Shown piece after piece: positions 27,034 through 34,907 of a stretch of 64,000 nt of DNA. Source of the DNA: Natrinema ejinorense (GTDB lineage: Archaea > Halobacteriota > Halobacteria > Halobacteriales > Natrialbaceae); contig NZ_NXNI01000001.1 in the NCBI RefSeq assembly GCF_002494345.1, forward strand, positions 62,001-126,000, given 5' to 3'. Under the pieces are notes generated by a model. It made no database searches and had not been told where the DNA came from. It saw only the letters and a list, made by a program, of their open reading frames with translations. Each line of letters opens with the position of its first letter. Position 1 is the first letter of the stretch. The position numbers and the translations under genes were made by a program.

Positions 27034-28359
27034 ATGACCACGACGCAGCAATCGGTGCCGCGACGGATCTGGACGCAGTATCGTTCCGTCCCAATCATCT
27101 ACCGTATCGCGGTCGCGTTCGTTCTCGGGACGGCGGTCGGCGCGATCGCTGGCGAACGCGCCGGCGTTCTCAGCCCGTTTGGCGACCTCTTCTTGCGGTT
27201 GCTCGAGATGTTGATCATCCCGCTGATCGTCTTCACGCTGCTCGGTGGGATGCGAAAGCTAACACCGTCGAAACTCGGGAAAGTCGGGGGGTTGACCGTC
27301 GCGCTTTACGCCGCGACGACGACGATCGCGGCCGTGATCGGCCTCGCGGTCGCGAACCTGTTCGATCCCGGGACGGCAGTCGAGTTCACCGGTGGCGAGG
27401 CCCAGCAGGCCGAGCCGCCGTCGGTCTCCGAAGTCGTTCTCGGTATCGTCCCCGAGAATCCGCTGGCCGCGATGGTCAACGGTGAGATTCTGGCGACGAT
27501 TTTCGTCGTCATCGTCTTCGGGCTGGCGTTGGCGATCGTCCGCGAGTCGACGACCGAAGAGTCGATCGAGGACGCGATCGACGGCTTCTTCTCGTTTATC
27601 GACGCCGGCACGCAGGCGCTGTTCAAGATCGTCTGGGGCGTCATGGAGTACGGCGTCGTCGGCGTCTTCGCGCTGATGGCTGCCGCGATCGGTACCGAGG
27701 GACTGGGCGCGATCGTACAACTGGGCGCACTCGTCGGCGTCATCGCGATCGGAATCGCGGTCCACATGACCGTTACCTATCTGGGCCTGATGACCGTGGG
27801 GATCCTCGGCCAGTCGCCGCTGGCGTTCCTCAACGGCGCGAAAGACGCGATGCTGACGGCCTTCACCATCCGCTCCTCGAGCGGGACGCTGCCGGTGACG
27901 ATCACTGACGCCGAAACGAACCTGCGGATCGACGAATCCGTCTACGGCTTTGGCCTCCCTCTCGGGGCGACGATCAACATGGACGGTGCAGCGATCAGGC
28001 AGGCCGTCACGGTGGTATTTGCCGCTAACATGGTCGGGATTTCGCTGGGACTCGGCGATCAGTTGATCGTCCTCGCGACCGTGATCCTGATCAGTATCGG
28101 CACGGCCGGCGTCCCCGGTGCCGGGCTGATCATGCTCACCGTCATCCTGAACGCCGTCGGATTACCCCTCGAGATCGTCGGGTTCGTCGCCGGTGTCGAC
28201 CCGATCCTCGGACGGATCGCGACGACGAACAACGTGACCGGCGACCTCGCGGTCGCGTCCGTCGTCGGCAAGTGGACCGACGGGATCGACCTCTCCGCGG
28301 GCGTCTGGGGTGATGGCTCACAACCCGGTGGCGAGGAACCCGTTGCGGCCGGTGACTGA
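27034..28359 (+). CDS. Dicarboxylate/amino acid:cation symporter (DAACS)
   Basis: A 441-residue membrane transporter of the GltP/DctA family. It has eight or more hydrophobic helices, the serine-rich re-entrant-loop motif IRSSSGTLPVT and the NMDGAA motif (residues about 310-315, where most members have NMDGT). The C-terminal tail is short and acidic. Such proteins import C4-dicarboxylates, glutamate or aspartate with Na+ or H+. The exact substrate cannot be read. The divergently placed PadR gene is not adjacent. Two strong hairpins follow its stop. Confidence 0.93.
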   Translation: MTTTQQSVPRRIWTQYRSVPIIYRIAVAFVLGTAVGAIAGERAGVLSPFGDLFLRLLEMLIIPLIVFTLLGGMRKLTPSKLGKVGGLTVALYAATTTIAAVIGLAVANLFDPGTAVEFTGGEAQQAEPPSVSEVVLGIVPENPLAAMVNGEILATIFVVIVFGLALAIVRESTTEESIEDAIDGFFSFIDAGTQALFKIVWGVMEYGVVGVFALMAAAIGTEGLGAIVQLGALVGVIAIGIAVHMTVTYLGLMTVGILGQSPLAFLNGAKDAMLTAFTIRSSSGTLPVTITDAETNLRIDESVYGFGLPLGATINMDGAAIRQAVTVVFAANMVGISLGLGDQLIVLATVILISIGTAGVPGAGLIMLTVILNAVGLPLEIVGFVAGVDPILGRIATTNNVTGDLAVASVVGKWTDGIDLSAGVWGDGSQPGGEEPVAAGD

Positions 28360-28383
28360 GACGGTCTCCTGTCCGTCAGCGCC

Positions 28384-28414
28384 GGTGGGACCGGGATCGC
28401 CCTGCGGTCCCACC
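28384..28414 (+). terminator. Perfect 10-bp-stem hairpin after the symporter gene
   Basis: GGTGGGACCG (28384-28393) pairs perfectly with CGGTCCCACC (28405-28414) across an 11-nt loop, 25 bp after the stop of the symporter gene. Together with the next hairpin it occupies the junction between two convergent genes. Terminator or 3'-end stabiliser are both plausible. Confidence 0.45.
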
Positions 28415-28463
28415 GGGACATCGGGACAGCAAACCGTATGCGACGGTCCCCCGTCCCGAGTGA

Positions 28464-28501
28464 CCGGCGACCCCACGGACCCGTCTGTGGGGGGTCGCCG
28501 G
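28464..28501 (-). terminator. Perfect 11-bp-stem hairpin before a convergent gene end
   Basis: CCGGCGACCCC (28464-28474) pairs with GGGGTCGCCGG (28491-28501), and CAC/GTG extends the stem after a 2-nt bulge. It sits 28 bp beyond the stop of the minus-strand gene 28529-28717, so it is the likely 3'-end element for that gene. Confidence 0.45.
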
Positions 28502-28528
28502 CACTGACCGACAGCCACCCGTCCGAGC

Positions 28529-28717
28529 TCAGATCCGGCCCGAGTCCGCCGTCTCGTCGTAGAAGAAGTAGCCGGCGATCCCGGCCAGCCCGAACGCCAG
28601 GGTGACGAACGGCCAGTTGCCGGCGTCCCGATCGGTCGCGAACGCGTGGCCCGTCACGACGATCGCGAACCCGACGTGAGCGACCAGCGTTGCGACGAGA
28701 AACGACTGTACGTCCAT
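28529..28717 (-). CDS. Small two-helix membrane protein
   Basis: A 62-residue protein with two predicted membrane helices (about residues 3-22 and 33-50, separated by TDRDAGNWP) and an acidic C-terminus. The ATG at 28717 is preferred because the 30 upstream residues are basic and not typical. Family not known to me; composition and length match small haloarchaeal membrane proteins. It is divergent from the 59-residue gene at 28840. Confidence 0.7.
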   Translation of the reverse strand: MDVQSFLVATLVAHVGFAIVVTGHAFATDRDAGNWPFVTLAFGLAGIAGYFFYDETADSGRI

Positions 28718-28839
28718 AGTATGGGATTTGCGGCCGGGAAAAAAGCCGTTACGAACGGATACGACTCGCCCTCCCCTGAAGTCGCCGCCGTCGGTGGGAC
28801 GGCACACACCTATATTTCGCTGGATGGTGTCCGTGGGGT

Positions 28840-29019
28840 ATGTTCCGTGTGATCCTGCCCGAGGGGCTGATCGACTGCGATCGGTACGAATACGTCGACA
28901 ACGGCGTCGAACTCTACGACGAGGCCGACGAGTTCATCGCGTTCGTCCCCTACGCGACGCTGCAGGCGATCGTCGATGCGGACCGAGAGGGCGACGATAC
29001 GGAGCGATCGATCATGTAG
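28840..29019 (+). CDS. Short conserved-looking haloarchaeal protein, 59 aa
   Basis: A 59-codon frame, ATG at 28840 to TAG at 29019. The protein starts MFRVILPEGLIDCDRYEYVD, continues with a regular acidic beta-strand pattern (GVELYDEADEFIAFVPYATLQAIVDAD) and ends DDTERSIM. A strong TATA (TATATTT, about 28811-28817) lies about 25 bp before the ATG, indicating a leaderless mRNA. Its last 8 bp overlap the 3' end of the convergent tfb gene. Function unknown, but promoter, codon use and protein character strongly support a real gene. Confidence 0.75.
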   Translation: MFRVILPEGLIDCDRYEYVDNGVELYDEADEFIAFVPYATLQAIVDADREGDDTERSIM

Positions 29020-29971
29020 CCGGCTGCTGATCGATCGCCTCGAGTTGTTCGCGATATCGGTTCCGAACCGTCACGACCGTCGTCTGGGCGGTGTCGGCGA
29101 CGGCCCGTTGGGGGATGGTCTCGTCACAGAGGAGGCCGGCCGCGTAGATGGCTGCGGCTGCGAACCCGGTCGGCGATTTGCCCGAATGGAGCCCCTGTTC
29201 GGTCGTCCGATCGATGATCTCGATCGCTTTGCTCTCGACGTCGGGACCGACGTCGAGCTCCGAGCAAAACCGTGGGACGAACTGTCGCGGGTTCGTCGGC
29301 TCCAGGTTAATATCTAGTTCGTCCGCAATGTATCGATACGTCCGGCCGATCTCGCGTTGATCGACCCGTGAAACCGACGTTACTTCCTCGAGACTTCGCG
29401 GAATGTCTTCTTTCCGACAGGCCGTATAGAGGGCGCTGGTCGCGACGCCTTCGATCGATCGGCCCCGGATGAGATCCTGCTCGAGAGCCTGCCGGTAGAT
29501 GACGCTTGCAGTCTCTTTGACCGGTTTCGGAACGCCGAGGGCGCTGACCATCCGATCGATCTCCGAGAGGGCGTACTTGAGGTTCCGTTCACCCGCGTTT
29601 TTCGTCCGAATCCGTTCCTGCCAGACGCGGAGGCGATGGAGTTGGCCGTGTTTGTCGGCGGACATCGAGTGGCCGTTCGCGTCCTTGTTCCGCCAGTCGA
29701 TGGTCGTCGTCAATCCGCGATCGTGCATCGACTGTGTCAACGGCGCACCGACACGCGAGAGCTCGTCGTGTTCCTGTGCGTTGAACGCCCGCCACTCCGG
29801 CCCGTAATCGATCGGGTCTTCGGTAAGGACGAGGCCACACTGTTTACAGACTTGTTCACCGCGGTCCGGATCGTGGACGATCGTGTCGGTCTCGCAGTCG
29901 GGACACAAACCAGTCTCGACCTCCGCGGACTGTGATTCGCTGCTGCGTCGATCGATGATAGACCGCGTCAT
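29012..29971 (-). CDS. tfb: Transcription initiation factor B (TFB)
   Basis: A 319-residue archaeal TFIIB homologue. The zinc ribbon is C23-x2-C26...C42-x2-C45. The B-reader region (WRAFNAQEHDELSRVGAPLTQSMHDRGLTTTIDW) and two cyclin-fold repeats (about 115-205 and 210-305) follow. It recruits RNA polymerase to TBP-bound promoters. Haloarchaea carry several TFBs, and this copy may serve a subset of promoters. The ATG at 29971 is chosen because the 21 upstream residues read through a palindrome (29998-30041) in the promoter. Confidence 0.96.
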   Translation of the reverse strand: MTRSIIDRRSSESQSAEVETGLCPDCETDTIVHDPDRGEQVCKQCGLVLTEDPIDYGPEWRAFNAQEHDELSRVGAPLTQSMHDRGLTTTIDWRNKDANGHSMSADKHGQLHRLRVWQERIRTKNAGERNLKYALSEIDRMVSALGVPKPVKETASVIYRQALEQDLIRGRSIEGVATSALYTACRKEDIPRSLEEVTSVSRVDQREIGRTYRYIADELDINLEPTNPRQFVPRFCSELDVGPDVESKAIEIIDRTTEQGLHSGKSPTGFAAAAIYAAGLLCDETIPQRAVADTAQTTVVTVRNRYREQLEAIDQQPAT

Positions 29972-29997
29972 TAGTACCGGAGGAAACCGTGCCGGCA

Positions 29998-30041
29998 CTG
30001 TAAGGTGTTCACATGGTTTCGTGGGAAACACCATCTTACAG
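29998..30041. promoter_or_regulatory. Imperfect palindrome in the tfb promoter region
   Basis: The ends CTGTAAG and CTTACAG are perfect inverted repeats, with an inner ATGGTTTC/GAAACACCAT pair (2-nt bulge) around GTGG. It lies 27-70 bp before the tfb start, the region where TATA and BRE would be, and no ordinary TATA box is visible. It is therefore a candidate operator, possibly for autoregulation. Confidence 0.4.
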
Positions 30042-30711
30042 TACTGGTCGCTGTCAGTGGGTCCGCGGTTCCGTCGGTTTCAGCCGTCGGTAGCGAGCCG
30101 TCGCCGATCGTCCATCGATCTTCGACGACGGCCGACCGGAGAAAGAAAGATCAGTGTGCCGGCCGTCGGCCGCCTCGAGCGAACAGCTTCGAGGGCCGTA
30201 TCGAGACCGTGTCCCATCGGTCGTATCGGGGTGAAACGACCGTTGTGTGGTCGTTCCACCCGCGCGTGGCTTGTGTTCTCTTACCACATGAAACGTCGTC
30301 ATCGTTTCGTCGACTAGCTGGTATAAACAAGCTATTCATCGCGTAAATCCGTCGTTCGCCGTTGAACTGTCGCTCGACTTTATATCGGTTGGTCCGAACG
30401 GTCGCACCCAGTGCCGTGTTGCCACCGACTCCCGCTGAATCGTGCCGGCCGGACCTCCCGCCCCGGGTGGTCCTTCCGTACGCCGTCGGTATATCCACGC
30501 AACCGACTGCTACCGAGCGTCCCCGGGACCGACACGGATCACCCGTCACGGCGGCGCTCAGCCGCGGCGATAGTGCCGTCGCGAAGTCGCTCCGTACCTC
30601 CTTTGCAGACGGTGCGAAACGTGGTCGTGTTTAAGAGTATCTCTGTTGGTGTACAACCTGGTGTGTCAATCGTGATTTGGACTCGTCGTCCGAACGTACA
30701 GCGGTCGCCGT

Positions 30712-30743
30712 CGATCCGACGGGCCAGTGACGTGGCCCGTCGG
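30712..30743 (+). other. Perfect 13-bp-stem hairpin upstream of the DUF7344-type gene
   Basis: ATCCGACGGGCCA (30712-30724) pairs with TGGCCCGTCGGAT (30731-30743) across a 6-nt loop (GTGACG), ending 53 bp before the ATG at 30797. As RNA it would be a very stable stem-loop in the leader. It could be an upstream terminator, an RNA-binding-protein site or an operator. Confidence 0.55.
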
Positions 30744-30796
30744 ATGCAGGGGGCACCAGCCTCGAGCGGGGTCTCCCCGACCGGAGGGTCAGAATA

Positions 30797-31393
30797 ATGT
30801 CCTCGATCGATACGTCGCTCCCCGACGAAATCGCCTCGGTCGCCGACGCCGACGAAGACGAACGACTCTCGAAGGACGTCATTTTCGAACTCTTGAAGAA
30901 TCGCCGTCGCCGGGAAGTCCTCGCGTACTTGCTGGAGGCCGACGATACGGTGACGCTTGGCGAGCTCGCCGAACAGATCGCGGCCTGGGAGAACGACCTC
31001 GAGGTCAACGCCCTCAGTTCCGATCAGCGCAAACGGGTCTACGTCGCCCTCTACCAGACCCATCTGCCGAAGATGGACGACGCCGGCATCGTCGAGTACG
31101 ACCAGGACCGTGGGCTGATCTCGCTGTCTGACAACGCCGACCTGTTGATGATGTACCTCGATACGGATACCCATCGACAGGACCGCTGGGACCGGTGGTA
31201 CGCCGGCCTTAGCATCGTCGGGGCGACCGTCCTCGGAGCGGCACTCGTTGGCGTCCCGCTGCTGTCTTCCGTGCCGATGGTCGGCCTCGCGGGCGTCGTC
31301 GTCGCCGCCTTCTGTTGCCTCTCGACTGCTCACCTGGTCCGGAACCGAACCCAGGAACGCAACGTCGACGGAAAACTCTCCCGGATCGAGTGA
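30797..31393 (+). CDS. DUF7344-type winged-helix / membrane protein
   Basis: A 198-residue protein. Residues about 22-115 form the haloarchaeal DUF7344 winged-helix domain (DVIFELLKNRRRREVLAYLLEADDTVTLGELAEQIAAWEN...RKRVYVALYQTHLPKMDDAGIVEYD). Residues about 135-182 contain two membrane helices. It is a membrane-tethered putative regulator. It is paralogous to the protein at 60539-61066, sharing the RKRVYVALYQTHLP core, and the two bracket the glycan island. A 13-bp-stem hairpin lies in its leader. Regulatory targets are inferred from position only. Confidence 0.88.
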   Translation: MSSIDTSLPDEIASVADADEDERLSKDVIFELLKNRRRREVLAYLLEADDTVTLGELAEQIAAWENDLEVNALSSDQRKRVYVALYQTHLPKMDDAGIVEYDQDRGLISLSDNADLLMMYLDTDTHRQDRWDRWYAGLSIVGATVLGAALVGVPLLSSVPMVGLAGVVVAAFCCLSTAHLVRNRTQERNVDGKLSRIE

Positions 31394-31753
31394 CTCGGCG
31401 GTCGGGACGACGGCGGGTGCCCCTGACCGACGGTCGACAATCTGACCGCTGTCCTCGAGCGATTCGAGTCTCACCTCCCCGGCAGCCGCCCCATCGATCC
31501 GCCCGCGTTCGTCGCGCCGACGGCGTCACCGGTTCGATCGCTGAGAAGGCTTTTTGGCATCCGATTACGTACGTTCGGTCGGCTCCCGACGACCGTCATC
31601 CAGTATCGGAGCAGTCGCGTGCCAGCAGCTGTTCCCGGCGCGGGAGCCACCCTCTGACACCTGCCGAGACGAATCGAGTACCCCGAAGTACCTGGCGAGA
31701 ACCGTCGTGATCGCGACCCACTGACCGTGCCGTCTTCGCCGTGACTCGCCTCG
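31394..31753. other. 360-bp non-coding convergent junction
   Basis: It lies between the ends of the DUF7344-type gene and the glycosyltransferase gene. No frame looks coding. Nested inverted repeats lie just after the first stop: GTGACTCG (31390-31397) with CGAGTCTCAC (31465-31474, 2-nt bulge), enclosing GCGGTC (31398-31403) and GACCGC (31444-31449). This is a possible 3'-end structure. Confidence 0.45.
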
Positions 31754-32920
31754 CTACCTCTGGACCGTTTTCGGCCGCACTGCCGACTCGGGCTCCCGTC
31801 CGTCGTCGCTTCGATCGTCGACCACGTCGGCACAGAACGCCTCCAGTCGGGTGGCCTGCGCCCGCCACGAGAACGGGCGGATTGCCTCGCGGGCGTGCAT
31901 CCCGACCTCGGCTCGCCGTTGGGGATCCGAGAGCAGTCTCTCGAGTGCCGTCGCGATCGACTCCGTGTCGCCGACGTCGACGAGAAATCCGCTCGTCCCG
32001 TCGTCGACGTACGTTCTGATGCCCTCGAGATCGGCGGTTACGACCGGTAACCCACAGGCCATCGCCTCGATGTTCGCCATCCCGAACGTCTCTGCGTGGC
32101 TGGGGAGACAGAACACGTCGGCCGCGGCGTAGTAGCGGGGAAGGTCGCGATGATCGACCTCGCCCCAGAACACAACCGACTCCGCCAGCCCCAGCTTCCG
32201 GCACCGCTCGCGAATACGATCCTCCACTCCCGACCCGATCAGGTGGAGTTCGACCGACCGATCGAGGCCGGCGACCGCCTCGAGCAGATCGAATACCCCT
32301 TTCGATTCGACGAGGCGGCCGACGAACAGGACAACGGGCTCGGAACTCGAGAAGGCCGGGTCGATGTCGGGCTGGAAGACGTCGAGGTCGACGCCGGGGA
32401 AGACGATGTCGTCGACCTCGTAGCCGAACTCCGCTTCGACCCTCTTGGCGGTGTCCGCGGAGTTCGCGAGGACGGAATCGGTCTGGGAAAACCGATCCCG
32501 GAGCTTCGCGCCGAGCCCGACCTGATCGAAGCTGTGAAACTCGTACACCGTCGGGACATCGACGACGTTCGAAAGCATGAGATCGTCGAGGTACTGGAAG
32601 GTCAACAGGACGTCGACGTGTTCGTCGATATGTTCGACGAGTCCGTTGTAGTACCCCCACGTGGCCATCGCGACCTTCGCGTGGAACTGCCGGCCGAACG
32701 GCGAGAGCGTATCGAGGACCGATGGGAGTACGTCGTCGAAGCGCGGTGCCGTGACGACCGACACCGCCGACTGTTCTAGTCTAGCCGGCACGTCGCCGTC
32801 TCGGGTGTAGAGAAAAACGTCGTGACCCTCCGCGAGTTCGACGGCGATCCGCCGGGCGAAGATGGCGATTCCCCCCGAGTGGCGGGTTCCGGCGGCATCG
32901 TGATAGATACCTATTCTCAT
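31754..32920 (-). CDS. Glycosyltransferase family 4
   Basis: A 388-residue GT-B glycosyltransferase. The N-terminal donor-independent half starts MRIGIYHDAAGTRHSGGIAIF; the C-terminal half has VVLFVGRLVESKGVFDLLEAV and the E-x7-E motif in HAETFGMANIEAMACGLPVV. It is a cytoplasmic retaining transferase that would add a sugar to a lipid-linked glycan. The start at 32920 is supported by a TATA (ATATAACGATA, minus strand, about 32943-32953) about 28 bp upstream. It lies at the left edge of the glycan island and is divergent from the flippase. Confidence 0.92.
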   Translation of the reverse strand: MRIGIYHDAAGTRHSGGIAIFARRIAVELAEGHDVFLYTRDGDVPARLEQSAVSVVTAPRFDDVLPSVLDTLSPFGRQFHAKVAMATWGYYNGLVEHIDEHVDVLLTFQYLDDLMLSNVVDVPTVYEFHSFDQVGLGAKLRDRFSQTDSVLANSADTAKRVEAEFGYEVDDIVFPGVDLDVFQPDIDPAFSSSEPVVLFVGRLVESKGVFDLLEAVAGLDRSVELHLIGSGVEDRIRERCRKLGLAESVVFWGEVDHRDLPRYYAAADVFCLPSHAETFGMANIEAMACGLPVVTADLEGIRTYVDDGTSGFLVDVGDTESIATALERLLSDPQRRAEVGMHAREAIRPFSWRAQATRLEAFCADVVDDRSDDGREPESAVRPKTVQR

Positions 32921-33358
32921 ACATTCGGCTATGAAATGCCGCGGTATCGTTATATCCGTCCTACCGAACTGTCGGTGCGGGTGAAACGTGTGGCCGACCA
33001 TCGGGGACGCGGGTCTCGAGACCGATCGCCTCGGATTTCGCGTCGCCGTCGGCGTCTTGGCCGCCGCGAGTTACACTCCGTTCCGAAGGGACCGGAAACC
33101 GTCGACGTACGGCGACGATAACAATGGTGATCTCGCGGGACGCTCACGACATGGAGAACGTAGCGCTTCGCTGCAAAGGTCGGAGCGTCTCTCGAGCGAC
33201 GCGACCGCGCCGGAGATGGAGCAGGTGGCGAGGGAGCGGCCACCAAGCCCGCCCCGACGGGGCGTCGGCCGTGACCGTCGCGTCGTCCCCGACGACGCCG
33301 ACACCGACACGCCCCCGTTCGGCGAACAAACCGACGAGCAGCGTGTCCGTTCGAACAG
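32921..33358. other. 438-bp divergent intergenic region
   Basis: It holds the glycosyltransferase promoter on the left and, at 33117-33126, GATAACAATG, a one-mismatch copy of the island promoter element, on the plus strand. If that element drives the flippase, its leader is about 210-230 nt. No coding frame is convincing. Confidence 0.5.
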
Positions 33359-34825
33359 ATGTCCGTCACTGACCGCATCGTCGACGGGTTCAAGGCGATG
33401 TTCGGCGCTCGCATCGTCTACAACGCGGTCAACGGGCTGTTGATGTTGCTGCTCGCACGAGTGTTTCTCACGCCCGACGAGTACGGGCTGTTGTACCTCG
33501 TCATCGCGATCATCGGCATTGGACAACTGTTTGCCGACCTCGGCCTCTCCCGATCGGCCGCCAGATACGTCTCGGAGTACAAGGAGTCCGATCCTGGGTC
33601 GATTCCGTTCATCATCAGGACGACGCTCAAGTACCGCCTTCTCCTGGTGGGCCTCGTCGCCGGTGTGCTTCTCGTGGGACGCGGCCGGATCGCGGCGCTT
33701 CAGGGCGATCCAGCGATCGCACCCCTCCTCGTCGTCGGGGCCGGCTGTCTCGTCTTTCAATCGCTCTACTCGTTCCCCGAATTCCTCTTTCAGGGGTTCA
33801 ACCGTGTCCGTCTGAGCGCGCTCCTCGAGGTCGTTCACAGCGTCACTCGCGCGGTGTTCGTCGTCGTACTGATACTGCTGGGATTCGGAGTGGCGGGAGC
33901 GTTGCTCGGCTACATGATCGGCGCACTCGTCGCCACCACCCTCGGTTTGGGGATCCTGTATCGCGAGTGCTATCGGGTCTACGAGGACCGCGGCGGGTCA
34001 CGGTCGCTCCGGGATCGGATCCTCAAGTACGGGGTGCCCCTGACGGCCTCGAGCGGTGCGAACGTCATCGACAAGCGAATCGATACGGTACTCGTCGGCT
34101 ACTTCCTCAATCCGGCCGCGGTCGGCTACTACGTCATCAGCAAGCAGATCACCAGCTTCGTGCTCGTACCGGCGGCCTCGCTGGGCTTCTCGGTTTCCCC
34201 GACGTACGGCGAACAGAAGGCCACTGAGTCGCTGGACCGAGCGGCCCGGATCTACGAGAACACGTTGCAGTACGTGCTTCTCATGTACGTTCCCGCCGCT
34301 GTTGGCGTTTTCATCGTCGCGGAGCCGACGATCGAACTGATGCTCGGGCCGGAATACGGTGGTGCGGCCCCTGTCTTGCAGGTGCTTGGAGTGTACATGG
34401 TCTTTTCGTCGATCACTTCCGTGACGACGAACGGTCTCGATTACCTCGGCCGCGCCTCCGATAGGGCCGTCGCGAAAGGGGTGACGGCGGTCGCCAACGC
34501 GATACTAAATATCGTGCTAATCCCGCGGTTCGGCGTCACCGGCGCGGCGATCGCGACCGTCGTGACCTACGGGATATACACGTTCGTCAACATGTACATC
34601 ATGTACGTCGAACTCCCGCTCGATCTCGCCCACCTCGGCCGACCGCTCGCGATCACTAGTGCGATCTCGGTCGGCATGGGGGTCGGAGTGATGGTCCTCG
34701 TTCCGTACGTTTCGAGCCTCTTCGCTCTCACGGGCGTGATCGCTGTCGGCGTCCTGATCTGGGCGACGCTTGCGGTGCTCAGCGGACTGATCGACGTTCG
34801 CGAGACCATGGCGCGTCTCTCCTGA
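33359..34825 (+). CDS. Oligosaccharide flippase (Wzx/MATE-type)
   Basis: A 488-residue polytopic protein with about 12-14 membrane helices. The N-terminus RIVDGFKAMFGARIVYNAVNGLLMLLLARVF and LGLSRSAARYVSEY are typical of the polysaccharide transporter family that flips lipid-linked oligosaccharides across the membrane. The N-terminal half ends around FQSLYSFPEFLFQGFNRVRLSA and the C-terminal half has the usual VLQVLGVYMVFSSITSVTTNGLDYLGRA. It is followed by the methyltransferase-like/kinase fusion gene at 34908. Confidence 0.92.
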   Translation: MSVTDRIVDGFKAMFGARIVYNAVNGLLMLLLARVFLTPDEYGLLYLVIAIIGIGQLFADLGLSRSAARYVSEYKESDPGSIPFIIRTTLKYRLLLVGLVAGVLLVGRGRIAALQGDPAIAPLLVVGAGCLVFQSLYSFPEFLFQGFNRVRLSALLEVVHSVTRAVFVVVLILLGFGVAGALLGYMIGALVATTLGLGILYRECYRVYEDRGGSRSLRDRILKYGVPLTASSGANVIDKRIDTVLVGYFLNPAAVGYYVISKQITSFVLVPAASLGFSVSPTYGEQKATESLDRAARIYENTLQYVLLMYVPAAVGVFIVAEPTIELMLGPEYGGAAPVLQVLGVYMVFSSITSVTTNGLDYLGRASDRAVAKGVTAVANAILNIVLIPRFGVTGAAIATVVTYGIYTFVNMYIMYVELPLDLAHLGRPLAITSAISVGMGVGVMVLVPYVSSLFALTGVIAVGVLIWATLAVLSGLIDVRETMARLS

Positions 34826-34907
34826 GGGGCGATCCCGCTCCCGTCGACGGCGAGACGGGGTAGCCGACCAATACCAAAACCACTCGTCGCCGGTGGTCGA
34901 TACACGA

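Larger units (their letters stand above)
29972..30796. other. 825-bp non-coding region rich in inverted repeats
   Basis: The frames here are basic and serine-rich, not haloarchaeal in character, so no gene is called. The region holds a 44-bp imperfect palindrome at 29998-30041, a 12-bp-stem hairpin at 30229-30261, GAAACG/CGTTTC at 30290-30308, TAGCT/AGCTA around a GTATAAAC box at 30315-30334, a TATA-like CTTTATATC at about 30375-30384, GTTTAAGAG at about 30625-30635 and a perfect 13-bp-stem hairpin at 30712-30743. It may serve as a long leader for the gene at 30797 or hold a small RNA. Confidence 0.6.

Noticed and set aside
30411-30797. A 128-codon frame in the repeat-rich gap
   Set aside because: Basic and Ser/Arg-rich, unlike every real gene here, and it crosses a perfect hairpin.
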